Assembly (NCBI GenBank): GCA_038253135.1
Contig: JBBSHJ010000008.1
Location: 1-54,285, forward strand
Length of the DNA: 54,285 bases
Direction of reading: 5' to 3'
DNA from: JBBSHJ01 sp038253135
GTDB taxonomy: Bacteria; Actinomycetota; Actinomycetes; Mycobacteriales; QHCD01
The notes below the pieces were generated by a model. That model had not been told where the DNA came from. It saw only the letters and a program-made list of their open reading frames with translations, and ran no database searches. The first letter of the stretch is position 1; the number at the start of each line of letters is the position of its first letter. Shown in pieces: positions 32,757 to 40,692 of the stretch. The position numbers and the translations under genes were made by a program.

Positions 32757-34067
32757 ATGAGCCCACACGTCGCCTGTTTCGGAACACTCGACACCAAGGG
32801 CGCCGAGTACGAGTTCGTACGCGACGAGCTGCGCCACGCCGGTTGCGACGTGATTCTGGTGGACACCGGCGTTCTCGGCCGGCCGGCGACGGATGCGGAC
32901 ATCGACCGTGCCGAGGTCGCCCGTGCCGGCGGCAGCACTCTCGACGCGCTGGCCGCCAGCGGCGATCGGGCCGATGCCATCACCGCGATGGCAGCGGGCG
33001 CCGCCCGGACGGCCCGCGTGCTGCTGGCCGAAGGGCGGCTGGACGCGGCCTTCGGTCTCGGCGGGTCGAACGGAGCAACCATCCTCGCCGAGGTCGCCGC
33101 GGCTCTGCCGGTCGGCGTCCCCAAGGTCCTGGTGTCCACCATCGCCGCCGGCGAGACCGCACCTTACGTTCGTGGCACCGACCTCACCCTGATCTACCCC
33201 GTCGTCGACATCGCCGGGCTGAACCGAGTATCCCGACCCGTCCTGGAAAATGCCGCCGCCGCAACCGCCGGGATGGCCCATCGCGCCGCCCGGCGCCGTA
33301 CCGAGAGTCCCCCGGACCCGCACGCCAGACCGATCGTCGCGGCCAGCATGTTCGGCGTCACGACACCCGGCGTCGACGCGCTGCGGCATCGGCTCACCGA
33401 GCTCGGCTATGAAGTGCTCGTCTTCCACGCCACCGGCGTCGGAGGCACCTCGATGGAGGCCCTCATCCGATCCGGCCTCATCGCCGCAGTCGCCGACCTC
33501 ACCACGACCGAGCTCGCCGACGAGTTGCTCGGCGGCGTCTGCAGTGCCGGGCCGGACCGGCTCACCGCCGCCGCCCAGCAGGGCATCCCGCAGATCGTTT
33601 CCGTCGGCGCCCTGGACATGGTCAACTTCGGCCCAGCGAATACGGTGCCTCCCGCCTACGCCGACCGGACGCTTTACCGGCACAACGACAATGTCACCCT
33701 GATGCGCACCAACTCCGACGAGTGCGGTGCTCTCGGCCGCATCATCGGAGCCCGGCTGTCCGGGGCGTCGGCGCCGGTGACCGTCTTCCTGCCCACCGGC
33801 GGGGTCTCCATGCTCTCGGTGCCCGGCGCCCCCTTTCACGATCCGAGCGCCGACGACGCCCTGTTCGCCGCCATCGAGGACAGCAGTGGGCCCCCGGTGC
33901 AGGTTCGGCGGGTGGCCGCGGACATCAACGACCAGACGCTCGCCCACACGATGGCCGACGAGCTGCACGCGATGGTGCGGTCCGCCGCGGCGACAGCACG
34001 CCGTACGGAAAGATCCGAAGCACCACAGCACCCCACCGACGGCCCAGAGGAGCCCCACCGACGATGA
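32757..34067 (+). CDS. Tm-1-like ATP-binding domain protein (UPF0261)
   Basis: A 436-residue protein matching UPF0261: ACFGTLDTKGAEYEFVRDEL at the start, the nucleotide-type loop FGLGGSNGATILAEV, KVLVSTIAAGETAPYV, AASMFGVTTPGVD, VFHATGVGGTSMEALIRSG and DLTTTELADEL. It is the counterpart of the N-terminal domain of tomato Tm-1, which binds ATP and a tobamovirus replicase; the bacterial function is unknown. GAGG precedes the ATG by 9 nt. It overlaps the next gene (ATGA) and diverges from the broken binding-protein gene. Confidence 0.87.
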   Translation: MSPHVACFGTLDTKGAEYEFVRDELRHAGCDVILVDTGVLGRPATDADIDRAEVARAGGSTLDALAASGDRADAITAMAAGAARTARVLLAEGRLDAAFGLGGSNGATILAEVAAALPVGVPKVLVSTIAAGETAPYVRGTDLTLIYPVVDIAGLNRVSRPVLENAAAATAGMAHRAARRRTESPPDPHARPIVAASMFGVTTPGVDALRHRLTELGYEVLVFHATGVGGTSMEALIRSGLIAAVADLTTTELADELLGGVCSAGPDRLTAAAQQGIPQIVSVGALDMVNFGPANTVPPAYADRTLYRHNDNVTLMRTNSDECGALGRIIGARLSGASAPVTVFLPTGGVSMLSVPGAPFHDPSADDALFAAIEDSSGPPVQVRRVAADINDQTLAHTMADELHAMVRSAAATARRTERSEAPQHPTDGPEEPHRR

Positions 34068-34906
34068 CGACCACGACCCTCAGCCGCTCTGAGATACTCG
34101 ACGGCTTCCACCGCAAGATCGACGCCGGCCATCCCATCATCGGCGGCGGCGCCGGCGTCGGGCTCTCGGCCAAGTGCGCCGAGGCCGCCGGCACCGACTT
34201 CGCCGTGATCTACAACTCCGGCCGCTATCGGATGGCCGGACGCAGCTCGATGGCCGGGCTGATGCCCTACGGCGACGCCAATCAGATCGTGTGGGACATG
34301 GCCATGGAGACGCTCCCCGTCGTCGACCGGCTGCCCATCGTCGCCGGAGTGTGCGGCAGCGACCCGTTCCGGATCATCCCGTACTTCGTCCGCCAACTCG
34401 CCGAGATCGGCTGCGCCGGGGTGCAGAACTACCCGACCGTCTGCCTGTTCGACGGGATCATCCGGGCCAACCTCGAGGAGACCGGGCTCGGCTTCGACAA
34501 GGAGGTCGAGCTCGTCCGCATCGCGCACGCCATGGACCTGCTCACCGTGGCCTACGTGCACACCGAGGCGGAAGCCGAGGCGATGGCCGATGCCGACGCC
34601 GACGCCGTCGTCGCCCACGCCGGACTGACGACGTCCGGCACGATCGGCGCCACCACGGCGCTGAGCCTGGACGACGCCATCCGCTTCGTCGCCCGGATCC
34701 GCGACGCCGCAACGGCTACCCGACCCGACGTCCTCGTCTTCGCCCACGGCGGCCCCATCGCTACCCCGGCCGACGCGGGCCGCGTCCTGTCAGAAGTCCC
34801 TGGAATCCACGGCTTCCTGGGCGCATCGAGCATGGAACGCCTGCCCACCGAGACGGCCATGACCGAGCACATCCGTTCCTTCGTCGACCTGCCGCTAGGA
34901 CGCTGA
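34064..34906 (+). CDS. Phosphoenolpyruvate hydrolase-family TIM-barrel protein
   Basis: A 280-residue TIM-barrel protein of the family annotated as PEP hydrolase/IGPS-like. It has PIIGGGAGVGLSAKCAEAAG, DFAVIYNSGRYRMAGRSSMAG, LMPYGDANQIV, PIVAGVCGSDPFRI, AGVQNYPTV, VAHAGLTTSGTIGA and FLGASSMERLPTE. It corresponds to the C-terminal domain of the tomato Tm-1 protein, here a separate gene overlapping the N-terminal partner. The reaction is not established; the name comes from the family label. Confidence 0.85.
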   Translation: MTTTTLSRSEILDGFHRKIDAGHPIIGGGAGVGLSAKCAEAAGTDFAVIYNSGRYRMAGRSSMAGLMPYGDANQIVWDMAMETLPVVDRLPIVAGVCGSDPFRIIPYFVRQLAEIGCAGVQNYPTVCLFDGIIRANLEETGLGFDKEVELVRIAHAMDLLTVAYVHTEAEAEAMADADADAVVAHAGLTTSGTIGATTALSLDDAIRFVARIRDAATATRPDVLVFAHGGPIATPADAGRVLSEVPGIHGFLGASSMERLPTETAMTEHIRSFVDLPLGR

Positions 34907-34911
34907 TACCG

Positions 34912-35244
34912 ATGTACAAATGCACCGTGCTCTACGGCCACCCGGATGACGCCGACGCCTTCGACCGGTACTACACGCAAACCCACATCCCGATCGCCAG
35001 AGGGATGGAAGGTCTCACCGGCTGGACCATCACCCGACTCGAGCCCGACGCGGACGGGAATGCTCCCGCCCACCATCTGGTCGCCGAGCTCTGCGCGGAG
35101 AGCCGGGAGGCGCTGCTCGCCATCTTCGACTCGCCGGAGGGACGAGCCGCGTCCGCGGACGTCCACAACTTCGCCACCGGCGGAGCCACCTACCTCTTCG
35201 GTCCGGTGGACACGATTCTCCCGACACCGGCCGGGCGCGACTGA
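34912..35244 (+). CDS. EthD-domain protein
   Basis: A 110-residue dimeric alpha/beta-barrel (ferredoxin-like) protein. It has YKCTVLYGHPDDADAFDRYY, then THIPIARGMEGLTGW, the EthD signature, and AELCAESREALLAIFDSPEG with the conserved Phe-x-Ser-Pro-Glu stretch. EthD proteins are accessory factors or small isomerases in the breakdown of ethers and aromatics. The gene begins 5 nt after the PEP-hydrolase stop. An in-frame extension upstream is a shadow. Confidence 0.8.
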   Translation: MYKCTVLYGHPDDADAFDRYYTQTHIPIARGMEGLTGWTITRLEPDADGNAPAHHLVAELCAESREALLAIFDSPEGRAASADVHNFATGGATYLFGPVDTILPTPAGRD

Positions 35245-35293
35245 CCCACCGGCTCCGACGGCGAGCGCCCCGATCCGTGGCGAGCGGCCCGGC

Positions 35294-36115
35294 TCAGGCC
35301 CGGGCGCCGGCCCAGGCGGTCACGAACTCCGCGACCGTCCCGTGCCGCTCGCGCGGATCCGGCCGCGTCGCCCGCACGAGGACGTCGTACGCCGCCGGGC
35401 CACCGGAAAACCCGTCGCGATCGCCCGGATCGGCTCCGGTGAGCACGAAGGCCGCTCGCGCGAGCGTGAAGACCGTGGTCCGCGCGTCGATGCGCGCCCC
35501 GAGCGTGAATTCCTCCGGCGCCATGAATCGCTCCGACCCGAACATCCGCCCCATCGTGTTCACGACCGGGCCGGGCCAGTAGGCGTCGAGGTCGATGATC
35601 GTGAGCTGGTCGCTGCCGGCGTCGTAGATCAGGCAGCCGTCGTAGAAGTCGCAAGCGACCCAGCCGCGACCGCAGAGCAGCCCGTGCACGTCGTACACCG
35701 TGTCGACCTGGCGGAGTACGACGTCCGCCGGCAACGCGCGGAACCGTGCCGCCGCGCCCCGGTCGTGCAGCAGCTCGCCGGGGCGGAAGCGGTAGACCAG
35801 CACGGGGCCGGCCTCGCTCTCGATGACGGCGAGCACCGGAGGCACGGCCGGATGAGCGATGTCGTGGGCGAGCCGGACCGCGGTGCGCAGCAGCGCGACC
35901 CGGCCGCCGAAGTCGAGGTAAGGCGTCGTGGCGGCCGGATCGCCGGCGGTCTTGACGAAGTACCGCTCGCCGTACACCTCGACGACGTACGACACGTTGC
36001 CCGAATCCTGCGTTTGCGCGTCGAACGTCCGCACGATGCCGCCGATACGGGCCAGGTACCTCGGGATCGGTCCGGTGATGGTCGCGACCTCGAGCAGCGG
36101 GTGTGACGGCGTCAT
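35294..36115 (-). CDS. Protein kinase-like phosphotransferase
   Basis: A 273-residue protein with a protein-kinase-like fold. YVVEVYGERYFVKTAGD has the ATP-binding Lys, LAHDIAHPAVPPVLAVIE a following helix-strand pair, VACDFYDGCLIYD takes the place of the HxDxxxxN loop, and LTIIDLDAYW that of the DFG metal-binding Asp. The two Asp residues are kept but the usual HRD His is Cys (CDF). It may act on a small molecule or a protein. ATG at 36115 is chosen as the start of conserved sequence; the open frame continues upstream as a shadow of the FKBP gene, 22 bp away. Confidence 0.65.
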   Translation of the reverse strand: MTPSHPLLEVATITGPIPRYLARIGGIVRTFDAQTQDSGNVSYVVEVYGERYFVKTAGDPAATTPYLDFGGRVALLRTAVRLAHDIAHPAVPPVLAVIESEAGPVLVYRFRPGELLHDRGAAARFRALPADVVLRQVDTVYDVHGLLCGRGWVACDFYDGCLIYDAGSDQLTIIDLDAYWPGPVVNTMGRMFGSERFMAPEEFTLGARIDARTTVFTLARAAFVLTGADPGDRDGFSGGPAAYDVLVRATRPDPRERHGTVAEFVTAWAGARA

Positions 36116-36137
36116 GTCGCGCGGCGAGGGCGCAGGA

Positions 36138-37088
36138 TCAGGACGCGTCGAGCACGTCGATGGCGAAGACGAGGGTGTCGGTGCCCTTGATCTCGCCCCG
36201 GCCGGCCGCGCCGTACCCCTCGGCGGGCGGCACGACGACGAGGAGCCGGGTGCCGATCCGCTTGCCGACGATCGTCTTGTCCCAGCCGTCAATTACCTGA
36301 CCGGCACCGATGACGAAATTCGACGGCACCTTGCGCGGCCACGAGGAGTCGAAGACCTTGCCATTGCGCCAGAGCACTCCGGTGTAATGCGCGGTGATGG
36401 TCTGGCCGGCCTTCACCACCGGGCCGGTGCCGGCGATCAGCAGCTCCGATTGGAGCGCCCTCGGCGGGCTGGTCTCGGGCACCGTGATCTTCGGGCTGGC
36501 GCCGGTCGTGGCGGTCGGAAGGCCGGGCTTCGGTGCGACCGGCTTACCGGTGGCGATGGCCAGCGGGGTGTGGGCCTTGACGATCTCGATCAGCAGCAGG
36601 ACGGTGTCGCCGGGCCGCACGCCGATCTGGGTGTTGCCGGCATCGCCCCACGCGTCCGCCGGTGGTAGGGCGACCAGCACGCGGGAGCCGACCCGCTGCC
36701 CGACGGTGCCCGTCGAGAAGCCTGGGATCCCGGCCGAGGGATCGGCGAGGAAGATCTGCGGTGCCTTGCCGAAGTTGGAGACGGACTGAGCGCCGTCCCT
36801 GCCGTCGACGAGAGCGAGGCGGACGTTGACGTTCTGTCCGCGCCGGACAGCCGGCCCGGTGCCCGCGCTCAGCACCCGCACCGACGCCTTCCGCACGCTG
36901 AACGGCGTCGTCGGCAGGGCTACCTTGGGCCGATCGCCGGGCGACACGGTGACCGCGGCCAGCGAACCGTCGTCCGGCCGGCCCGAGCCTTTGTGGTGCC
37001 CGCCCCCGCAGGCCGCGAGGGCCGCCGCCGGGACCAGCGCGCCCACGGTCACGGCGGTACGTCGTGGGATCGGTCCACGTCCGAGCAC
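36138..37088 (-). CDS. FKBP-type peptidyl-prolyl isomerase lipoprotein, two domains
   Basis: A 316-residue exported protein that catalyses proline isomerisation in secreted proteins. The signal sequence ends in a lipobox (ALAACGGG). Domain 2 (about residues 220-316) is a canonical FKBP: TAHYTGVLWRNGKVFDSSW, then FVIGAGQVIDGWDKTIVGKRIGTRLLVVVPPAEGYG, with the binding Tyr, Asp and Trp. Domain 1 (about residues 70-170) has the same outline (GQNVNVRLALVDGRDG, GIPGFSTGTVGQRVGSRVLV) but lacks the Trp and acidic positions, so it is likely inactive. GTG start with AAGGAG upstream. It lies 51 bp after pafA, where actinobacterial FKBP genes often are. Confidence 0.88.
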   Translation of the reverse strand: MLGRGPIPRRTAVTVGALVPAAALAACGGGHHKGSGRPDDGSLAAVTVSPGDRPKVALPTTPFSVRKASVRVLSAGTGPAVRRGQNVNVRLALVDGRDGAQSVSNFGKAPQIFLADPSAGIPGFSTGTVGQRVGSRVLVALPPADAWGDAGNTQIGVRPGDTVLLLIEIVKAHTPLAIATGKPVAPKPGLPTATTGASPKITVPETSPPRALQSELLIAGTGPVVKAGQTITAHYTGVLWRNGKVFDSSWPRKVPSNFVIGAGQVIDGWDKTIVGKRIGTRLLVVVPPAEGYGAAGRGEIKGTDTLVFAIDVLDAS

Positions 37089-37139
37089 AGCACTCCTTCT
37101 CCAGCGATCCGGGATCTGGCATTCGGGCGGGTACGACGC

Positions 37140-38501
37140 TCACATGCCGTCGATCAGCTTGTCCACCCGGTCGTCGACGGACTTGAACGGGTCCTTGCAC
37201 AGGACGGTCCGCTGGGCCTGGTCGTTGAGCTTGAGGTGCACCCAGTCCACCGTGAAATCGCGGCGTCGGGCCTGAGCGTGCTTGATGAACTCGCCGCGGA
37301 GCCGCGCCCGGGTGCTCTGCGGTGGCACGTTCTTGGCCTCGAAGACGGCCAGGTCGCGGACCGCCCGCTCGACCATCCCGCGCCGGTCGAGCAGGTAGTA
37401 GAGGCCGCGCTCGCGGTGGATGTCGTGGTAGGCGAGGTCGAGCTGCGCGATGCGCGGCGAGGCGAGGTCGAGGCCGTGCTTGGCTTGATACCGGCGCAGC
37501 AGCTTGAGCTTGATCGCCCAGTCGATCTCACGGTCGATCAGGCCCAGGTCGCCGGTCTCGATAGCCTGCAGCGTCCGTCCCCACAACTCGATCACGCGGG
37601 CCGCCGTCTTGTCGTCGGCATAGCGGCGCGAGACGAAATCGGCCGCCTTCTCGAAGTACTCCTGCTGGATCTGCAGCGCGGAGAGCTCGCGGCCGTTGGC
37701 CAGCCGGATCGGCCGCGACGCGGACACGTCGTGGGATATCTCGCGAATCGCCCGGATCGGGTTCTCCAGCGTCAGGTCGCGCCACATCATCCCGGCCTCG
37801 AGCATCCGCAGCACGATGTCGGTGGCGCCGACCTTGAGCAGCGTCGTGGTCTCGCTCATGTTGGAGTCGCCGACGATGACGTGCAGCCGGCGGAACCGTT
37901 CGGCGTCGGCATGCGGCTCGTCGCGGGTGTTGATGATGGGCCTGGACCGGGTGGTCGCGCTGCTGACGCCCTCCCAGATGTGCTCGGCCCGCTGGCTCAC
38001 GCAGTAGACGGCACCGCGGGGCGTCTGGAGCACCTTGCCCGCGCCGCAGATGATCTGGCGGGTGACGAGGAACGGGATGAGTACGTCGGCGAGCCGGCCG
38101 AAATCGCCGTGCCGGCCGACGAGGTAGTTCTCGTGGCAGCCGTAGGAGTTGCCGGCCGAATCGGTGTTGTTCTTGAACAGGTAGATGTCGCCGGCGATGC
38201 CCTCGTCGTGCAGCCGTCGCTCGGCGTCGATCAGCAGCCCCTCGAGGGTCCGCTCCCCCGCCTTGTCGTGCGCGATGAGGTCGGAGAGGTTGTCGCACTC
38301 CGGCGTGGCGTATTCCGGGTGGGAGCCGACGTCGAGGTAGAGCCGGGCGCCGTTGCGGAGGAAGACGTTGCTGCTGCGGCCCCAGGACACGACCCGGCGG
38401 AAAAGGTAACGGGCGACCTCGTCGGGAGAGAGCCGGCGCTGCCCCGCGAACGTGCACGTGACGCCGTACTCGCTCTCGATGCCGAAGATGCGCCGGTCCA
38501 C
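37140..38501 (-). CDS. pafA: Pup--protein ligase PafA
   Basis: Joins the C-terminal Glu of Pup to target lysines. The 453-residue protein has the carboxylate-amine ligase-like fold: RIFGIESEYGVTC (Glu and Mg2+ site), GARLYLDVGSHPEYATPECDN, YLFKNNTDSAGNSYGCHENYLV, PIINTRDEPHADAERFRRLHVIVGDSNMSE. Its C-terminal small domain (about 70 residues) contacts Pup. It lacks the Dop-specific loop. The start is the GTG at 38501: TACGCT stands 7 nt upstream, and the conserved RRIFGIE follows at once. The open frame continues upstream only through repeat DNA. It is paralogous to dop. Confidence 0.95.
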   Translation of the reverse strand: MDRRIFGIESEYGVTCTFAGQRRLSPDEVARYLFRRVVSWGRSSNVFLRNGARLYLDVGSHPEYATPECDNLSDLIAHDKAGERTLEGLLIDAERRLHDEGIAGDIYLFKNNTDSAGNSYGCHENYLVGRHGDFGRLADVLIPFLVTRQIICGAGKVLQTPRGAVYCVSQRAEHIWEGVSSATTRSRPIINTRDEPHADAERFRRLHVIVGDSNMSETTTLLKVGATDIVLRMLEAGMMWRDLTLENPIRAIREISHDVSASRPIRLANGRELSALQIQQEYFEKAADFVSRRYADDKTAARVIELWGRTLQAIETGDLGLIDREIDWAIKLKLLRRYQAKHGLDLASPRIAQLDLAYHDIHRERGLYYLLDRRGMVERAVRDLAVFEAKNVPPQSTRARLRGEFIKHAQARRRDFTVDWVHLKLNDQAQRTVLCKDPFKSVDDRVDKLIDGM

Positions 38502-38508
38502 GATTCCC

Positions 38509-38514
38509 AGCGTA
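38509..38514 (-). promoter_or_regulatory. -10 box of a leaderless promoter for pafA
   Basis: TACGCT on the minus strand, 7 nt before the GTG at 38501. The repeat-rich DNA begins just upstream. Confidence 0.5.
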
Positions 38515-38620
38515 GACGTCGACTGACGAGGAGCTCCGGAGGTCGACGAAGAAGCGAGCATCGACCGAGCGCCAACGAGGGAGGAGCGCAGCGACTGAGG
38601 AGACCGACCAGAGGCATCGC

Positions 38621-38750
38621 CCCGAGCGAGCAACGAGCGAGGCCTGCGCCGAACCGACGAGGAGCGAGCACCCGAGCGAGCAACGAGCGAGGCCTGCGTC
38701 GAACCGACGAGGAGCGAGCACCCGAGCGAGGTACGAGCGAGGCGCGCAGA
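38621..38750. repeat. 50-bp tandem repeat, two full and one partial copy
   Basis: The units 38621-38670 and 38671-38720 are identical except for one C/T difference. A third copy starts at 38721 and diverges after about 20 bases. Each unit contains GACGAGGAGCGAGCACCC across the unit boundary, the core of the interspersed repeat. The DNA before it (38540-38620) is of the same purine-rich GAGCGA type. No gene is present in 38502-38875. Confidence 0.9.
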
Positions 38751-38832
38751 GACGAGGAGGTCGCGCAGAGATGTGGCAGAGACGAGGAGGTCGCGCAGAG
38801 ATGTGGCAGAGACGAGGAGGTCGCGCAGAGAT
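38751..38832. repeat. 30-bp tandem repeat, two full and one partial copy
   Basis: Starting with GACGAGGAGGTCGCGCAGAG, the units 38751-38780 and 38781-38810 are identical; a third runs 22 bp to 38832. The array directly follows the 50-bp array and differs in sequence. Confidence 0.92.
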
Positions 38833-38875
38833 ACCGTCGACTCGGCGATCCGGGCGTCGTACGTCGTCCGCGCGC

Positions 38876-39886
38876 TCAGGCCACTGCGGCGTCGTACCAG
38901 CGCAGGACCCGCAGGGCGCGCAGCGTGACCCAGCGACTGGGCCGGCCCTCGCCGTCCTCGAGCGCGAAATGCATCAGGCCCGGATGCAGATAGTCAAGCT
39001 GCCATCGGCCGTCGGACTGCTGCTTGCGCCGGACCAGCTCGACCGCGTCGGCTACGCGCGGGTCGGGCGATCCGCCGACCGCGCGGAAGTAATCCAGCGC
39101 CCGGAGCGCGTCGTAATGCCACCAGGTTGGGAACGAGAACTCCAGGAAGGTGGGGTCGACCACCGTGCCGGTGCTCTTGCGGTATATCAGTTCGCGCTCG
39201 AGCAGGTACTCCTCCCCGCGGCGCCGAGCCGCCACCGCGGCCGCCGACCCCCCGGTCGCGCGCTCGTGCTCCAGCAGCCCTTCCAGCACGTCGATGGTGC
39301 TGTGGAACGACGAGCGGGTCGAGCCCTGCTCCGTCGCGCAGTTCCAGCCGCCGTCCTCGAGCTGATCGCCGAGCAGGCGGTCGACGATGCCGGCGACGTC
39401 CTGACCGAAGTACGCGCCCTGCGCCACGGTCCGGCCGTTGATGCACGGCTCGACCTCGCCGTCGAAATACGGCAGGTCGTCGTATTCCCATCGGCAGTTC
39501 TTGGCGATCAACCCGATCGTCTCCCGCATCGACGACGCCTGCGGATCGACACCGAGGTTCTGCAGTAACTGCAGCGTCGGGAGCGTGGAGATCCACGGCT
39601 GGGCCTTATCACCCTCCGAATCGTCCTCGGTGGCCGGCTCGGCCTGAGCATCGGACGCGGCGCGGGCCGCCTGCCGCGCTTCGATGAACGAGCGGCCCGG
39701 AAAGCACGCGCCTCCGGCCCACTGCCCGTCGGGGTCCCGCAGCGCCAGCAGCTGGGCGCCCCACCCCTCGGTCGCGACACGGGCCCGCTCCGCCGCGACG
39801 TCCGTCGGCGGGGCGTCGGTCAGGTCCCGCAGCGCCTGCCAGCGAATGGCCGGGTCGGCGTCGATCAACCAATCCGTCACGCTCAT
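38876..39886 (-). CDS. Squalene-cyclase/prenyltransferase-repeat-like protein
   Basis: A 336-residue all-helical protein built of alpha-alpha repeats like those of terpenoid cyclases: GWGAQLLALRDPDGQWAGGA, LEDGGWNCATEQGSTRSSFHSTIDVLEGLLEHE and VRRKQQSDGRWQLD resemble QW-type motifs. The DxDD catalytic motif of squalene-hopene cyclases is not seen, so it is probably not a cyclase. It may be a barrel-shaped binding protein. The ATG at 39886 opens the conserved SVTDWLIDADPAIRW region. It lies upstream of pafA, separated by repeat DNA; a functional link is not shown. Confidence 0.7.
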   Translation of the reverse strand: MSVTDWLIDADPAIRWQALRDLTDAPPTDVAAERARVATEGWGAQLLALRDPDGQWAGGACFPGRSFIEARQAARAASDAQAEPATEDDSEGDKAQPWISTLPTLQLLQNLGVDPQASSMRETIGLIAKNCRWEYDDLPYFDGEVEPCINGRTVAQGAYFGQDVAGIVDRLLGDQLEDGGWNCATEQGSTRSSFHSTIDVLEGLLEHERATGGSAAAVAARRRGEEYLLERELIYRKSTGTVVDPTFLEFSFPTWWHYDALRALDYFRAVGGSPDPRVADAVELVRRKQQSDGRWQLDYLHPGLMHFALEDGEGRPSRWVTLRALRVLRWYDAAVA

Positions 39887-40045
39887 GAGCGGACATCCGG
39901 GGTGAGCACCGCAGCGCACGCCTGTGGTAGCGGCTCGGAGCCGCGCGAGCGAGCAGCGCACAGGAGGGGCTTCGCGGGACACACCGCGATGCAGCGGTCG
40001 ACGAGAGATCTGGGCATTGGTGTGGGTCCTCCGGTCGTTGTCGTT

Positions 40046-40067
40046 GATCGCCGACAGGTCGGCGATC
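40046..40067. repeat. 22-bp palindrome (10-bp arms, 2-nt centre)
   Basis: GATCGCCGAC and GTCGGCGATC flank AG. The arms are perfect. It could be a dimeric protein's site or a short hairpin. Confidence 0.6.
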
Positions 40068-40096
40068 GCTCGAGTCTGGACGTGCAAGCAGGCTAA

Positions 40097-40131
40097 GACC
40101 TGTTCCGGACGATCTGCGCCCGGAACAGGTC
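40097..40131. repeat. Inverted repeat with 11-bp perfect arms
   Basis: GACCTGTTCCG (40097-40107) pairs with CGGAACAGGTC (40121-40131) around a 13-nt loop. There is no T-run, so the role (terminator, attachment site or operator) is open. Confidence 0.65.
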
Positions 40132-40150
40132 AGTGCCCTGGCCACGCCGG

Positions 40151-40196
40151 AAAGGTGGACGGTCGCCGCGGTCAGGGCGACGGAAACGCTCCACAC
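40151..40196. repeat. Palindromic repeat element, copy 1
   Basis: It starts AAAGGTGGACGGTCGCC and ends GCGACGGAAACGCTCCAC. It has imperfect inverted symmetry and shares the flanks AAGGTGG and AACGCTCCA with the copy at 40630-40676. Confidence 0.55.
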
Positions 40197-40300
40197 TCTG
40201 CCGCGTCACCGGGCAAGCCGAGTTGCACGCCCGCGCGAATCCGGTCCAACCGCGACGGTGCAGACCATGCTCGACGTCGATAGCCGTCGCGCACCGATGC

Positions 40301-40561
40301 TCATCCACTGCCGGCCACCCGAAGCGGCCGTCGGCCGGCGGGCACGGTGAGATGGATCACCCTGATCGGCGCCGTGGTGAGGCCCCAGGCCTCCGGTGAA
40401 CGCGACGTACAGCCCTCGCTCGAGACGACGCGACGTCGAGCCTTGATGTGCGCTCGCACCTGGCTCTCGCTGACGCCGTACGACGCGGCGTCGCCCGCCG
40501 TGAAGACACCCTCCCGCTGCTCGATAGCACGCAGGAACTCGGGCGGTAGCGGCTCGGCCAT
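40301..40561 (-). pseudogene. Remnant of an AbiEi/type IV antitoxin-domain protein
   Basis: The first 45 residues (from MAEPLPPEFLRAIEQREGVF through ASYGVSESQVRAHIK) are the winged-helix start of AbiEi-like antitoxin-domain proteins that usually run to 200-300 residues. The next expected segment, GLYVAFTGGLGP, is present but one base out of frame. About 40 residues are then missing, and IRVIHLTVPAGRRPLRVAG follows back in the first frame before a stop. A frameshift plus an internal deletion make it nonfunctional. No partner toxin gene is nearby. Confidence 0.6.
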
Positions 40562-40629
40562 GGGCAACCCTGACAGCCCGAGCCGCCGCTCCCCGGTGTT
40601 ATCCACAGCTCGCGCGGCCGCCGGGAGGC

Positions 40630-40676
40630 AAGGTGGGAGTGCTGTCGCCGTCGTAGCGACGGCAACGCTCCAACCT
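40630..40676. repeat. Palindromic repeat element, copy 2
   Basis: AAGGTGGGAGTGCTGTCGCC and its partner arm ending CAACGCTCCAACCTT pair around GCCGTCG-TAG-CGACGGC. The whole is an imperfect 47-bp palindrome just beyond the alpha-mannosidase stop. It could serve as that gene's terminator. Confidence 0.65.
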
Positions 40677-40692
40677 TCAGCGGGTGCGGGGA

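Larger units (their letters stand above)
39887..40300. other. 414 bp of noncoding or decayed sequence with hairpins
   Basis: No intact gene is visible. It contains a GAGCGAGCAGCG stretch related to the interspersed repeat, the palindrome at 40046-40067, the inverted repeat at 40097-40131 and the first palindromic element. The right part may be decayed C-terminal sequence of the AbiEi-type gene. Confidence 0.5.

Noticed and set aside
38502..38721. N-terminal extensions of pafA through the repeat DNA
   Set aside because: The repeats happen to be open in this frame. The conserved start and the leaderless -10 box place the start at 38501.
38621..38832. A CRISPR-like array
   Set aside because: The units are directly contiguous with no unique spacers and only two or three copies each; no cas gene is present.
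36993..38993. A 666-residue plus-strand frame across pafA and the repeats
   Set aside because: It is the complement of pafA plus repeat DNA; the tandem Glu/Arg-rich tail comes only from the repeats.
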